Origin: JBMYRH01 sp049602155
GTDB lineage: Bacteria > Myxococcota_A > UBA9042 > PHBI01 > JBMYRH01
Assembly: GCA_049602155.1 (NCBI GenBank)
Contig: JBMYRH010000003.1
Span: 186,001 to 250,000, forward strand
DNA length: 64,000 bases
Direction: 5' to 3'
Position 1 is the first letter of the stretch, and every line of letters starts with the position of its first letter. Below are positions 17,032 to 27,287 of this stretch, in pieces. Position numbers and translations under genes: made by a program. The notes beneath the pieces are model-generated. The model did no database searches and was not told where the DNA came from. It was given only the letters and a program-made list of their open reading frames with translations.

Positions 17032-20000
17032 ATGCGTAACTCACGATCGGTACTGCCTCGCCTGCTCACCCTCGCCATCCCGCTGTGGGCGCTGTCCGCC
17101 TGCTTCGGTGCGCCCGAGCCCCCGGCTGTCTTCGCGCCGCCTGAGGACGCTTCGGTCACCGATGAGCCGGACACTTCAGGGGACACGGGATCCACCGCTA
17201 CGGGCGACGTGACCGAGACCGCCGAGGACGTGGCCGAGACCGCCGAGGACGTGGCCGAGACCGTAGAGGACGTGACCGAGACCGCCGAGGACGTGACCGA
17301 GACCGTAGAGGACGTGACCGAGACCGGCGACACCACAGACACTGCCACGGATCCGGTAGAAACATGCCCGGTTGGGGGCGGGGGCCTACCGAAACCCGCC
17401 AACACCTGCGTCGATTGGACCTGCTCCAGCGGAGCATGGAAAGCCAAAGAGAGCACGGTCTCCACAGAGGGCAACACCTGCGAGAGCCCCTGCTACCCGA
17501 GCTCCGGTGAACTCACCTGCCAGAGCGGCGAGTGCCGGCCTGAATTAGGCGGCGATGAAGCATGCACAGACAAGACCCCCGATGACCCATGCGTCGTGAC
17601 GATTTGCGACCACACATACGGGGGATGCGGCCTTGAAGTGACAAGCCCTGGGGCGCCCTGTGAAGACGGCGATGCATGCACCGAGACTGATCAGTGTAAC
17701 AGCGACGGGACCTGCGAGGGGACCCCGAAGTCATGCAGCGGAGGCGCTACGGACTGCGCAGGGGCTCCGGAGTGCGACCCGGAGACAGGCGCGTGTGTCG
17801 GGGCGCCGGTGGGAGCAGGCTCGGCGTGTGACGATGGCGACCTCACCACCGCCAATGACCAGTGTGACGGTGCTGGAGCGTGCGCGGGGGCGCCACTCAA
17901 CTGCCCAGAGACCGAATGCACGGTCATTAACCCTGACGGCGTCAGCTGCAATGAGACGCCCGTGGCGATGGGCACATCGTGCGCCAATGACCTCCCGTGC
18001 ATCACCGGAAAGTGCGACGGAGCTGGGGAGTGCGAGCCAGAGGGTGGCATCCTTGAAGGGTGGTGCCAGCTCGATGGCGTCTGCCTCCTAGATGGTCAAA
18101 CGCTCCCCGACAATGCATGCCAACGCTGTGAGGTCTCAACGAGTCAAACCAGCGGCGTAGAGACCACCTGTGACGATGACAACGCATGCACAGAAGACAG
18201 CTGCGACCCTTTAACAGGCGCCTGCGTCAATGTCCTGACATCGAATGGCGAGCCCGAGATCTGCGACGGGCTCGACAACGACTGTGACGGCGAGGTCGAC
18301 GAAGGCTATGAGTTAACGCACTGCAGCCCAGACGTCCCTGGCGATACATGCACAGAGGTCGGAGACCTGAGGCCTGGGGTGGCGTGCCAAATCTGCGCGG
18401 CGGGTGACAGCGGCGCAGAAGCCAGCTGGGGCGTTCAAGACGACGGCGCGACCTGTCAGGCGAGCCAAGTCTGCCATGTCGGTCACTGCTCCGGGGGCCA
18501 ATGTGCTGAGACATACAGCGATAGCGTCGAGTGCAGCTGCTGTGTCTCCCACTACCCGGTGAGCCCAGGCTGTGGAATTCCCGAGATCGAAGCGGCCGTT
18601 TGCGGCCCACCTGGCCAAGAAGACGTGGAGGGCGATGGGTTCAGCTCATTTTGTTGTGAGACCAACTGGGACGACGCGTGCGCAGACAAGGCCAGTGATC
18701 TCGGCTACTGCGGCGACGTGGCGTGTGAAGACGACGTGTGTAACCTCAACGAAGCTTTACACAATGAGTGTCTCGGAACCGGAGACTGCATCTACGGTGA
18801 ATGCTTCTCCAATAGCGAGTGCGACGATGACAACCCGTGCACTGAGGATGTCTGTAACGAGATCTGGGACTGGGAGACGGGTCTTATCATTTACGGCCAG
18901 TGCACCAACCTCCCCAATGAGCTCTTCTCGGACACCGCTGGGAGCTGTGATGACGGAGATGCCTGCAATGGGACGCTGGACTATTGCCTGATGGGCACCT
19001 GCACGCCCGCTGAAGGTGAAGCCGTGAGCTGCGACGACAATGACGCCTGTACAGACGACGACTGTGACTCCGAGACAGGTGAGTGTTTATATAGCGAAGC
19101 CTTATGCGACGACGGCGTCAGCTGCACCGTCGACACCTGCGACGAAAAAGATGGCTGCCTCTATACGCCCGACGATGACCAGTGTGACGACACCCATGCG
19201 TGCACCATCGACACCTGTGACGCTGAAGATGACTGTGAGTACGAGGCCAACGACACGCTCTGTGACGATGAGTCTCAGTGCACCGACGACAGCTGTGATC
19301 TGACCCTAGGCTGTCAGTATGAAGAAAACGAGAGCTGCCTCGACCTCGAGTGCACCACGGTGTCAGACTGCAACTACGCCGGGTGTGACGGGCAATGTAA
19401 GATCGACAACGTCTGCGACTACCCATCCGATTCGTTCTGCAGCGATGAATGCACCCCGCCTTTGGCTCCGGGTTACCCCGCCTATAATGCGGGGATCGTC
19501 GACAGCTCGGACGAGGCGCTTTACCTCGATGGTGGGTTCCTGGTGAAAGATGGCATCGCGCTGATTGCTGCGGAGGATACGAGTTCTTCTAACAACGCCA
19601 CGTTTACGATCATGCGTTACGACGTCGGCAACACGATGGGCCCCCCAACCAACCTAGGAGCTTGGTCAGCTTCCATGCTGGGGATTTCGTCGTCGGAGAC
19701 CAAAACGACGGTTCAGGAGATGCAGGCGAGAGATGGCTGGATTGACCTTGGCCTAGGGGACATGGGCGGCAGCATGATGGTGAACGGCGGGGCTACGATC
19801 TGCGCGATTGAGCTCAGCAATAACACCCTGACGAGCGGGACGGCCCCGAACACGGATGACTGTGACCTTTGGAGTGACAAAGATGCGGAGTCGGTCAGCA
19901 CGCTGGCGCATACATCCGGGTTCGTGCTCGCAGGCGTGAAGACCCTCGACTTCTATAACAATGCGCTGGCCCAGCAGAACTACGTCCTCAGCATCGCGTT

Positions 20001-21111
20001 AAACCCCGACGGCGACGTGACATCCTCAGAGGCTGACAAGCTCACTAGCGCGACGCTCCTCTCAACCTTCGGGCTCGACCAAAGCAACGATCGGTTCATG
20101 GTCCCGACCGACATCGCCATCGACGAGCCGTCAAATGGTGCAGCGACTCGGGTCATCGTCGCGGCGAGCTTGCGGAAAATAAATGGCATGATGGACGAGG
20201 CAGATGGCGGCATCGTGGCCTTTGGTCATATCGACGAGGCGGGGAAGATGACCTTCTCGGCCAACCATACGTTCACCTCGTCTCAGCTTGCGGGGGAGAC
20301 CCCGAGCACCGCGGGGTCGTACACGAACAACCTCAACGATTACGAGGCGACCCAAGTCATCGTCAACCGACGCGCTGGGCGAAGCATTGCGTATGTGCTG
20401 TGGAGCCCAGACTCCACATTTGGACTGTATTGCGATCCTGGGGGTGATGGCACCCTCGGCTCGTATGCTTGCGAGTCAATCGTGACGGCGCATGACATCA
20501 CCGAGACCGAGCCCGTGCTGCTCGCAGCCAGCCCGGTCTACGGGACCTGGGCTGCCATGACAGGCAGCTATCCGCGCATGGCAATGACGCTGATCGGCTC
20601 GCCCTTAGGGGTGACGCGTCTGGCCATCGCTGAGGGTGAACTCTTCGCCATCGAGCACAATTATGAGACCTCGCCGGGGAACTTTGAACCCTACGCAATC
20701 AAGCTGACCTCCGCATCGATGAGCACCGTCGGCCTAGCTCGCACAAAGACTCGGCTGCTTTGGCTCGCAGCGGAGACCGATGGTGACTTTATCTCGCGCC
20801 TCAACGTGGTGAACCTGACGTGCAGCAGCGGGGATGGCGGCGACTCGGGCGGTGGCGAGGTCATGTGGTGCACCGATGAGACGGACTGCGAGTATCCGAC
20901 TGATGTGTGCTGGGAGCCGGGGTGCGTCGATAACAAATGCCAAGCCTGGTACGACACCGAGACCTGTGACCCATCTGGGTACTACTGTGACAAGGACTCT
21001 GATTGCCAGAGCAACGATGACTGCTACAGCGCACGCTGCGACCAGCCAAGCATCGGCAGCCCAGGGGTTTGCGTGGCCGACTACGCGTGCGCATCTGCAC
21101 CGGAGAACTGA
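17032..21111 (+). CDS. Large Cys-rich surface lipoprotein (1359 aa)
   Basis: A signal peptide ends in the lipobox LSAC with Cys24 as the lipidated residue. A Thr/Glu/Asp linker of six heptads (DVTETAE-like) follows. The central 800 residues are built from short Cys-rich units such as CDDGDACTETDQC, a MopE-like metal-binding motif DGLDNDCDGEVDEG, and one CC...GC...CCETNWDDAC module near 18531-18714. The C-terminal part, from about residue 815, looks beta-rich, possibly a propeller, and ends with more Cys-rich units. Such proteins are typical outer-surface or matrix lipoproteins of Myxococcota; the regularly spaced Asp suggests Ca2+ binding and the many Cys suggest disulfides. Its promoter predicts a leaderless mRNA. 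Function unknown; no enzyme domain recognised. Confidence 0.87.
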   Translation: MRNSRSVLPRLLTLAIPLWALSACFGAPEPPAVFAPPEDASVTDEPDTSGDTGSTATGDVTETAEDVAETAEDVAETVEDVTETAEDVTETVEDVTETGDTTDTATDPVETCPVGGGGLPKPANTCVDWTCSSGAWKAKESTVSTEGNTCESPCYPSSGELTCQSGECRPELGGDEACTDKTPDDPCVVTICDHTYGGCGLEVTSPGAPCEDGDACTETDQCNSDGTCEGTPKSCSGGATDCAGAPECDPETGACVGAPVGAGSACDDGDLTTANDQCDGAGACAGAPLNCPETECTVINPDGVSCNETPVAMGTSCANDLPCITGKCDGAGECEPEGGILEGWCQLDGVCLLDGQTLPDNACQRCEVSTSQTSGVETTCDDDNACTEDSCDPLTGACVNVLTSNGEPEICDGLDNDCDGEVDEGYELTHCSPDVPGDTCTEVGDLRPGVACQICAAGDSGAEASWGVQDDGATCQASQVCHVGHCSGGQCAETYSDSVECSCCVSHYPVSPGCGIPEIEAAVCGPPGQEDVEGDGFSSFCCETNWDDACADKASDLGYCGDVACEDDVCNLNEALHNECLGTGDCIYGECFSNSECDDDNPCTEDVCNEIWDWETGLIIYGQCTNLPNELFSDTAGSCDDGDACNGTLDYCLMGTCTPAEGEAVSCDDNDACTDDDCDSETGECLYSEALCDDGVSCTVDTCDEKDGCLYTPDDDQCDDTHACTIDTCDAEDDCEYEANDTLCDDESQCTDDSCDLTLGCQYEENESCLDLECTTVSDCNYAGCDGQCKIDNVCDYPSDSFCSDECTPPLAPGYPAYNAGIVDSSDEALYLDGGFLVKDGIALIAAEDTSSSNNATFTIMRYDVGNTMGPPTNLGAWSASMLGISSSETKTTVQEMQARDGWIDLGLGDMGGSMMVNGGATICAIELSNNTLTSGTAPNTDDCDLWSDKDAESVSTLAHTSGFVLAGVKTLDFYNNALAQQNYVLSIALNPDGDVTSSEADKLTSATLLSTFGLDQSNDRFMVPTDIAIDEPSNGAATRVIVAASLRKINGMMDEADGGIVAFGHIDEAGKMTFSANHTFTSSQLAGETPSTAGSYTNNLNDYEATQVIVNRRAGRSIAYVLWSPDSTFGLYCDPGGDGTLGSYACESIVTAHDITETEPVLLAASPVYGTWAAMTGSYPRMAMTLIGSPLGVTRLAIAEGELFAIEHNYETSPGNFEPYAIKLTSASMSTVGLARTKTRLLWLAAETDGDFISRLNVVNLTCSSGDGGDSGGGEVMWCTDETDCEYPTDVCWEPGCVDNKCQAWYDTETCDPSGYYCDKDSDCQSNDDCYSARCDQPSIGSPGVCVADYACASAPEN
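17206..17331 (+). repeat. Six tandem 21-bp repeats in the lipoprotein linker
   Basis: Units start at 17206, 17227, 17248, 17269, 17290 and 17311 and read GACGTG(A/G)CCGAGACC plus GCCGAG, GTAGAG or GGCGAC. They encode an acidic heptad D-V-T/A-E-T-A/V-E between the lipid anchor and the Cys-rich body. The near identity of units suggests copy number could vary between strains. Confidence 0.9.
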
Positions 21112-21170
21112 GCACCGCGCAAAGAGAAGCCTGCGGCGGGAGAAACCTCGCCACGGAGGTGGGGATCGCC

Positions 21171-21199
21171 TTGGACCGAGCGGTCGCGTCGCATAGACT
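21171..21199 (+). promoter_or_regulatory. Leaderless-type promoter of the 2026-aa lipoprotein gene
   Basis: TTGGAC (21171-21176), 17 bases, TAGACT (21194-21199), six bases, then ATG at 21206. The arrangement is the same as at the preceding lipoprotein gene. GAGG lies directly against the ATG, too close to act as a ribosome-binding site. Confidence 0.62.
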
Positions 21200-21205
21200 G
21201 CGAGG

Positions 21206-24200
21206 ATGAAGAACCGCGCCCTGCTCATCGTGGCCCTGCTGGCCTGCCTCTCATTGTCACTCAGTGGCTGCTTTACGGCCCCTGAGATCGACGCCGACTT
21301 CTTCGCTCCGGAGGACCCCACGCTAGCGGACACCTCGCAGAGCCAGGCCTCCACAGGGGGCGTGGACGGCGAGGCCGCGACCCCGGCTGACCCTGCCGCC
21401 GACGACGCCACCGGCACCGAGGTCAATAGCGACGATCCCGACGGCGCCGAGGCCGCGACCGACACCGCGAGCGCAGCGACCGACACCGCGAGCGCATCCA
21501 CCGACACCCCAGAGGCCGAGGACGACACGGACACGAGCCCCCCCGGCCCTGAATGCGGCGACGAGGAGGTGCTCTGCAACGGCATCGACGACGACTGTGA
21601 CCCCGACACCCTCGACGACGCATGCCCGCAGCCTGAGGAGCTCGATCGGTACGCAGCATGCGCGGGCAGCATCTGTAAAACCAACAACTGTGAAGACGGC
21701 ACCCAAAATCAAGACGGCCTGGGGACCGGTGATGCCCCCTGTGAGGTCACCTGCATCGAGACAGCAGACATCCAGTGTGATGGCGTCGACCAAGACTGTG
21801 ATGGTGTCGCAGACACCGACGACCTATGCGCGGACCAAGGCTCAGACACCCGGTCTGTCTGCGCCGGTGAGATGGGGTGCCAGACAGAGGACTGTGAACC
21901 GGACTTCTGGGACCTCGATGGGCTCGGGTCCACAGGCTGTGAGTACGAATGCACGAAGGTCGGAGAGGGCGCCAATGACGCGACCTGTGACGGCGTCGAC
22001 GATGACTGTGATGGCGAGATAGACGAGGACCACGAGGCAGAGGAGGTCACCTGTGGCCAAGGCGTCTGCGCTCAGGCCGTCACAAAGGCCTGTGTCGAGG
22101 GCGCCCTCGTGGCCTGCGAGGACGGCGACATCTCGACCACAGACAAGACCGAAGACGACAGCCTCTGTGACGGGATCGATAACGACTGCGACGGCGAGAC
22201 AGACGAAGACCACACGCCCACCTCGATCACCTGCGGCGAGGGCGCCTGTGAGGCCTCCGGGACAGCGTCCTGTGTCGCAGGCGCGCTCTTCGAGAGCTGT
22301 ATCGCCGGCACGCCGGACGCGGACGACCCCTCCTGTGATGGCGTCGATAACGACTGCGATAGCGTCACGGATGAAGACTTCGTGGGGATCGAGACGAGCT
22401 GCGGTGACGGAGCATGCCAACAGACGTTTACGCCACAGTGTGAGGGCGGAATGGTCACAGAATGCGTGGCCATGATCGCCACTGTGACAGCGGACGACAC
22501 CTGCGATGGCGTCGATGACGACTGCGACGGAGAGACCGACGAGGACGCCAGCTGTGAGCGTCACTGCATGGAGAGCGCGGGCGACGAGAGCACCATGACG
22601 GTCTGTCGAGAGTACCGAACTCAAACCTATGACGAGGCCGCCCAGGTCGAAGTCAAGATCACCTCAGATGACGACCAGACGTGCCTAAGCGGCACTCTAT
22701 TCGATGGACGCTGCCCGCTAGTCGTCGGAGAAGTGGCCGAAGACGGGGCTGACACCACCATGGCGCAAGCCACCGGCTGTGAGATTACTGCTGGCGAAGA
22801 GTATCGTTGGTTTTACGCGCAGACCGATAGCCACACAGCCAACCACGCCGTAATAGCAGCCGACGTGGTAGAGGGCTACTGCGCGGCCAACAACCACAAG
22901 CTCGCGCGCCAATGCGCGCCGTTCGCCTGTGACGGAACGACTGATCCGGACTGCCTTGAGCTGTGCTTAGACCCCCATGGCAAGACGTGTACGGAGTTGG
23001 TCTGCAGTGACGAGCCGAAAGACGGCGATCTCACGGCCTGCGAGACGCGCAGCAACGACGACCTCTGCACGCCCGCCTTCAGCTGTCAGACCGGGGACTG
23101 CGACGAAGACAATGAGGACGGTGCCCCAGACACTGGCTGCGTCTACACCGCAGATGACACCCGCTGCGATGACGGAGAGGACTGCGCGATAGAGACCTGT
23201 GAACCCGGCGTCGTTGGCGCCGACGGCATCACCGGCTGTCTCGTGACCCCCGAGTTGCAGGGCACCGAGTGCACCGATCGCGACCTCTGCACGACCGGGG
23301 ACACCTGCAATGCAGAGGGAGAGTGCGAGGGAACCCTGAATACCTGTGCCGCCTTCGACACCGGGGCAACCTGCCGCGTGCCGCTCTGCTTCGCCGGCAA
23401 CTGCCTGATGGTCAACGTCAACGATGGGACGAGCTGTGAACACCCCGAGCCCTGCGCCTACGATAGCTCCTGCCAAGCCGGCGAGTGCGTCCCTGCTGTC
23501 ATGGTCCCCTGCGACGAAGGCTGCCAACCTCCGACGACACAAGGCGGATACCCGACCTGCCCCGGGATCGGCTCGGTCACACCGGATTGCACGCAGGACT
23601 CGGACTGCTACGACGGCTACCCCTGCACCATCGACATCTGTGACACTAGCGGGGGAGGATTGCCCCAATGCGACTACACATGGCGCAACGACGCGGCCGC
23701 CTGCTCTTTTGAGACCAGCGCCTGCTGCACAGGGGGAGTCAACGCCGGTTGTCCGGAGCTTAAGGCCGTCGAGCACTGCGTCTGCGAGATGCAGGGCATG
23801 AGTCAATGCTGTGGTGATGAGGGCGCGTGGAGTGAGGAATGCGTCGTGGCCGCTGAGATGCATTGCGGTCTGTCGTGCGATCCGGGCCCCATCGGCGAAT
23901 GTGGCGACGGGATCTGCGACACAAACGAGGACATGATGTCCTGCCCTGACGACTGCGCGATGGTGATGAGCCCCTGCTGCACCGCTCAACCCGAATGGAT
24001 CGCAGGCTGTGCGGCAGACTCTGATATCGAGGACTGCGTCTGTGACGGCGATCCGTACTGCTGCGGGACCCATTGGGACATCTCCTGCGCAGAAACAGCA
24101 ATCGGGTGGTGCGGGCTCTCATGCATGGACACCGGGTACTGCGGCGACGGGGACTGTGGGCCTGGCGAAGACTTTGGCTCGTGCCCGCAGGATTGCGACG

Positions 24201-27200
24201 ATGACCTCATCGGGGACTGTGGCAACGGCCTCTGCGACCCAGGGGACGACGACATGTGCCCGGAGGAGTGCGGCCCCCCAGGCTCCAACTGTGGCGACGG
24301 GATTTGTAGCCTCGGCGAGGATCCATCAAGCTGCGACGTAGACTGCCTCAACTCCTGTGGCGACGATGTGTGCGGGTTTGACGAAGAGATGGACTCAGGG
24401 GACCACTGCGTCATCGACTGCGGGTACTGCGGCGATGGCGTCTGCGATCCGGGTGAAGGCCCAGGCGCCCCCACCGGATGCCAGGTGGATTGCGATGACG
24501 ATGGCGGCTCCTGCAATTACGACGGAGACTGCCAGGCCTCCGAGACTGTGGAGAGCTGCCCGAGCGACTGCACCTCGGGCCCAGGCTCATGCGGTGACAG
24601 CGCCTGCAACGCCGGTGAGACCCCCACCACCTGCCCTTGGGACTGTATCCCAGCGAGCGACTGCGACTTCAACAACGCGTGCGACCAAGGTCAGGAGTCC
24701 GCTGCTTGTCCTGATTGCTGGGATGAGGGCGTCTGTCCGGGCTGTTATGACGCACAACTCACGACCTGTGAGGACCCCGTCTGTGACCCTCTGTGGGACG
24801 GCTACAACGGCTGCGCAGAGCAATGTGATGACGTGGGCGTGCTGCCCATCTGCACCCATGACTCGGAATGCAGCAAGGACGCGGCATGCTGGGCGTACAG
24901 GTGCGTCCTCGATGCCGAGGAGGCTGGGTTCTTGTGTCAGGACGAGGCGCTGGAGACAGGCACCGCGTGCAGTGACGGCGACACCTGCACAGAGAACGAC
25001 ATGTGCTCCGCTGGTGACTGCTTCGGTGACCCCGTCGACACCCCATATTGCAGCGCAGCGTCTTGCGACACCCTGACCTTTGGAGCGCTCGTCGATGGCC
25101 CCGGGCTCGCAAACCTCGACGTCGCAGTCGCCTTCTCGAATGCCCAGCCCGACCGAGGCTTTGTCTTCAGCCTCCAGGGGCGTGGCCTCAAGACCTACGA
25201 CTTCGAGTCGGGCTCAGAGGAGGCGGGCAAGCCCAGCCCCTCGGCGATTGAGGACGTGTCCTTTGGAGGGTACGCCGGGGCCTTTGAGCTCTCTGCAGTC
25301 GATATGAGCCTGAACATGCAGAATGAGGCCCTGACCGCGTATGTGGTCGACCCCGACGTCGGCATGCAGCAGCTCTACGTCGACAGCGGCATTCACGTCG
25401 TCAACGAGTTCGGCGAGGCTCATGGCGCGGCACCTGGGGCGTACCTTGTGAGCGCGCGGAACAAGGACGGGGCGGTCGCGGTCGCCACGCAAGCGGTGAT
25501 TCATATCCTAGCGCCACCCGCTGGTGGCCCACAGGAGGGCGGCTCGAGCGGCCTCCCCTTTGTAGAGACGGACGCCCTCGACTGGGACTCAAACGCGGCA
25601 CCGCTCACAAAATTGATGTGGGGACACGCGGGCCTGTATGCCTTGCATCGAGACGAAGGGCTCTTCTTCATGAGCCTCTCCGAGGGCGCCGGGGGCTTCC
25701 CCTTCGAAGCTGGCGGGACCAAGAAGGAAGGCGACACACCTGGGCCTGAGTCCCAGGGCCTCGTCTCCCTCTGGGTGGAGGGCCTTGCGCAAGGCCTCGA
25801 CTTCATCGACGTCGTGATCGTCAAGGACGACATCTACCTCTTGATTCACTCGGACACCGACGGCTATCGCATCATCCACGCCCAACAGGCCGGAGGCAAC
25901 GCGCTCACAATGGCAGGCAACCACCCGCTCGAGACCGAGGGGGACGTCCTCGCGATCACGCGGCATTCATGCGGCTTCCTCGCGTACGCCACGGCGAACG
26001 AGGTGGGGGTGTTTTCACCGCAGGCGCTGCAGGGCGAATCTGAGGTAGAGGTCATGTCGCTCCCCTACTCGATCAGCGGCATCAGCACCATCGACGAGGA
26101 CTGCGCGTTCGATGAAGTCCATGAGGCCTGGTTTGCGGTCGGCGGCGAGATGGGCGGGGCCGCTTTGATCGGCGCCGTAGTCAATGCAGAGGGTGCCGTG
26201 ACGCTTAAGCTCGCCGGCTCTCGATGTCGCGTGGGTCCCGCTGCCGATATCGAGGTCACGACTGGGAGCACCGGCCATAACCTAGCCTACGTCAACGACA
26301 CCGGGGGTATTTGGAAGATCGATGGCCCCGATGACATGGGGCAAGCGTGGCATCAGCTACGGATCCTCGACCTCTCTGGCCCGACCCCCACGCTGAAAGG
26401 CAAGTGCACGATTGACGGGACCATCGCGGACTTGGCGGTGAGCAATAAGGACTTCGCCTACCTCGCGGTGACCGCCGCGGAGGACGCGGAAGAGGGCGCC
26501 CCGCACACCTTGCTGACGCTCTCTCCCGGGCAGATCGACTGCGCCTCAATGACGGAGACCCCCTTGCAGCCTGGTCTGAGCCCGAGCGTCATCGTGTCAG
26601 ATCAGGCCTTGCTCCTCGTTGGCGGCGAGGGGGCCCACCCTTTGCAGGCGTGGAGTGTCGAGGTTGCCGGGAGCCCAAAGCTGGTCGGGGCGTTCCCTCA
26701 GGAGGCGCTCGACGGCATGCAGAGCGTCGACCACATCGTGGTAAACGGTGCGGAGGTGTTCTTAGCGGGCACGGGTGCTGACGACGAGCCCGACGTCACT
26801 AGGCTGATGCGAGACGAACTGGTTGAGGGTGTCTTGACGACCGTGTCGCCCATCACGATGCCAGCTCTGCCAGCCACCGGGCTCGCCGAGCCGCTCTACG
26901 CGATGACAGCCGCTGAGGACGGGACGGTCTATGCGCTGCAGGGTCCGAGCACCTGGGAGGAGACCGACGTGTCCCAGTTCGTCCTGATCCGTGTGGCGCC
27001 GAGCACGACGGGGCCCCCTGTTGACCCCGAGTCGACCCCGATAACTGCGTACAACTCAAGCCTGACGATGCCGACCGATCTGCTCATGCTCAACGACACC
27101 TTGCTGATCGTCGATCCGAACTACGGCGTCTTGGCGCTTAGCCATTCCCTCAACGAGGCCAACACCGTCCTGCATGAGGCGCCGTCCAATGAGGCGCCTT

Positions 27201-27286
27201 ATGCCGTCGCAGCCAAAGGCGGGCACCTTTACATCGCGGCGGGTGATAGCCTGATGCAAACCATAGAGATCGGGTGCGAAGAGTAG
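21206..27286 (+). CDS. Giant Cys-rich lipoprotein with MopE-like and CGDG repeats (2026 aa)
   Basis: Lipobox LSGC gives Cys22 as the anchor, followed by an Asp/Ala/Thr-rich linker. About six MopE-type motifs (D-G-V/I-D-x-D-C-D-G-x-x-D-E) occur between 21570 and 22550; in MopE-like proteins such motifs bind Cu or Ca. Two CC...CC...C modules lie near 23716-23880 and 23969-24124. About nine CGDGxCxxGE...CPxDC units occupy 23890-24735, interrupted only by the second of those modules. From about residue 1290 the Cys content falls and a beta-rich, propeller-like region runs to the end. The start is the ATG at 21206 with a leaderless promoter. It is probably exposed on the outer membrane. A hairpin lies just after the stop. 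Function unknown; it has the same general plan as the 1359-aa neighbour. Confidence 0.87.
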   Translation: MKNRALLIVALLACLSLSLSGCFTAPEIDADFFAPEDPTLADTSQSQASTGGVDGEAATPADPAADDATGTEVNSDDPDGAEAATDTASAATDTASASTDTPEAEDDTDTSPPGPECGDEEVLCNGIDDDCDPDTLDDACPQPEELDRYAACAGSICKTNNCEDGTQNQDGLGTGDAPCEVTCIETADIQCDGVDQDCDGVADTDDLCADQGSDTRSVCAGEMGCQTEDCEPDFWDLDGLGSTGCEYECTKVGEGANDATCDGVDDDCDGEIDEDHEAEEVTCGQGVCAQAVTKACVEGALVACEDGDISTTDKTEDDSLCDGIDNDCDGETDEDHTPTSITCGEGACEASGTASCVAGALFESCIAGTPDADDPSCDGVDNDCDSVTDEDFVGIETSCGDGACQQTFTPQCEGGMVTECVAMIATVTADDTCDGVDDDCDGETDEDASCERHCMESAGDESTMTVCREYRTQTYDEAAQVEVKITSDDDQTCLSGTLFDGRCPLVVGEVAEDGADTTMAQATGCEITAGEEYRWFYAQTDSHTANHAVIAADVVEGYCAANNHKLARQCAPFACDGTTDPDCLELCLDPHGKTCTELVCSDEPKDGDLTACETRSNDDLCTPAFSCQTGDCDEDNEDGAPDTGCVYTADDTRCDDGEDCAIETCEPGVVGADGITGCLVTPELQGTECTDRDLCTTGDTCNAEGECEGTLNTCAAFDTGATCRVPLCFAGNCLMVNVNDGTSCEHPEPCAYDSSCQAGECVPAVMVPCDEGCQPPTTQGGYPTCPGIGSVTPDCTQDSDCYDGYPCTIDICDTSGGGLPQCDYTWRNDAAACSFETSACCTGGVNAGCPELKAVEHCVCEMQGMSQCCGDEGAWSEECVVAAEMHCGLSCDPGPIGECGDGICDTNEDMMSCPDDCAMVMSPCCTAQPEWIAGCAADSDIEDCVCDGDPYCCGTHWDISCAETAIGWCGLSCMDTGYCGDGDCGPGEDFGSCPQDCDDDLIGDCGNGLCDPGDDDMCPEECGPPGSNCGDGICSLGEDPSSCDVDCLNSCGDDVCGFDEEMDSGDHCVIDCGYCGDGVCDPGEGPGAPTGCQVDCDDDGGSCNYDGDCQASETVESCPSDCTSGPGSCGDSACNAGETPTTCPWDCIPASDCDFNNACDQGQESAACPDCWDEGVCPGCYDAQLTTCEDPVCDPLWDGYNGCAEQCDDVGVLPICTHDSECSKDAACWAYRCVLDAEEAGFLCQDEALETGTACSDGDTCTENDMCSAGDCFGDPVDTPYCSAASCDTLTFGALVDGPGLANLDVAVAFSNAQPDRGFVFSLQGRGLKTYDFESGSEEAGKPSPSAIEDVSFGGYAGAFELSAVDMSLNMQNEALTAYVVDPDVGMQQLYVDSGIHVVNEFGEAHGAAPGAYLVSARNKDGAVAVATQAVIHILAPPAGGPQEGGSSGLPFVETDALDWDSNAAPLTKLMWGHAGLYALHRDEGLFFMSLSEGAGGFPFEAGGTKKEGDTPGPESQGLVSLWVEGLAQGLDFIDVVIVKDDIYLLIHSDTDGYRIIHAQQAGGNALTMAGNHPLETEGDVLAITRHSCGFLAYATANEVGVFSPQALQGESEVEVMSLPYSISGISTIDEDCAFDEVHEAWFAVGGEMGGAALIGAVVNAEGAVTLKLAGSRCRVGPAADIEVTTGSTGHNLAYVNDTGGIWKIDGPDDMGQAWHQLRILDLSGPTPTLKGKCTIDGTIADLAVSNKDFAYLAVTAAEDAEEGAPHTLLTLSPGQIDCASMTETPLQPGLSPSVIVSDQALLLVGGEGAHPLQAWSVEVAGSPKLVGAFPQEALDGMQSVDHIVVNGAEVFLAGTGADDEPDVTRLMRDELVEGVLTTVSPITMPALPATGLAEPLYAMTAAEDGTVYALQGPSTWEETDVSQFVLIRVAPSTTGPPVDPESTPITAYNSSLTMPTDLLMLNDTLLIVDPNYGVLALSHSLNEANTVLHEAPSNEAPYAVAAKGGHLYIAAGDSLMQTIEIGCEE
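23890..24735 (+). repeat. Array of about nine CGDGxCxxGE...CPxDC protein repeats
   Basis: Units of roughly 20-30 residues share C-G-D-G-x-C, then G-E or E-D, then C-P-x-D-C. Examples are CGDGICDTNE, CGDGDCGPGE, CGDGVCDPGE and CGDSACNAGE. The array is interrupted after the first unit by a CC...WD..C module. Confidence 0.85.
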
Positions 27287-27287
27287 G

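Noticed and set aside
22967..24073. 368-residue reverse-strand frame
   Set aside because: Antisense to the repeat region of the 2026-residue lipoprotein; Ala/Val/Gly-rich shadow.
17032..27286. Repeats as a CRISPR array
   Set aside because: Repeats are in-frame protein repeats of unequal similarity without unique spacers of constant length; no cas gene is present.
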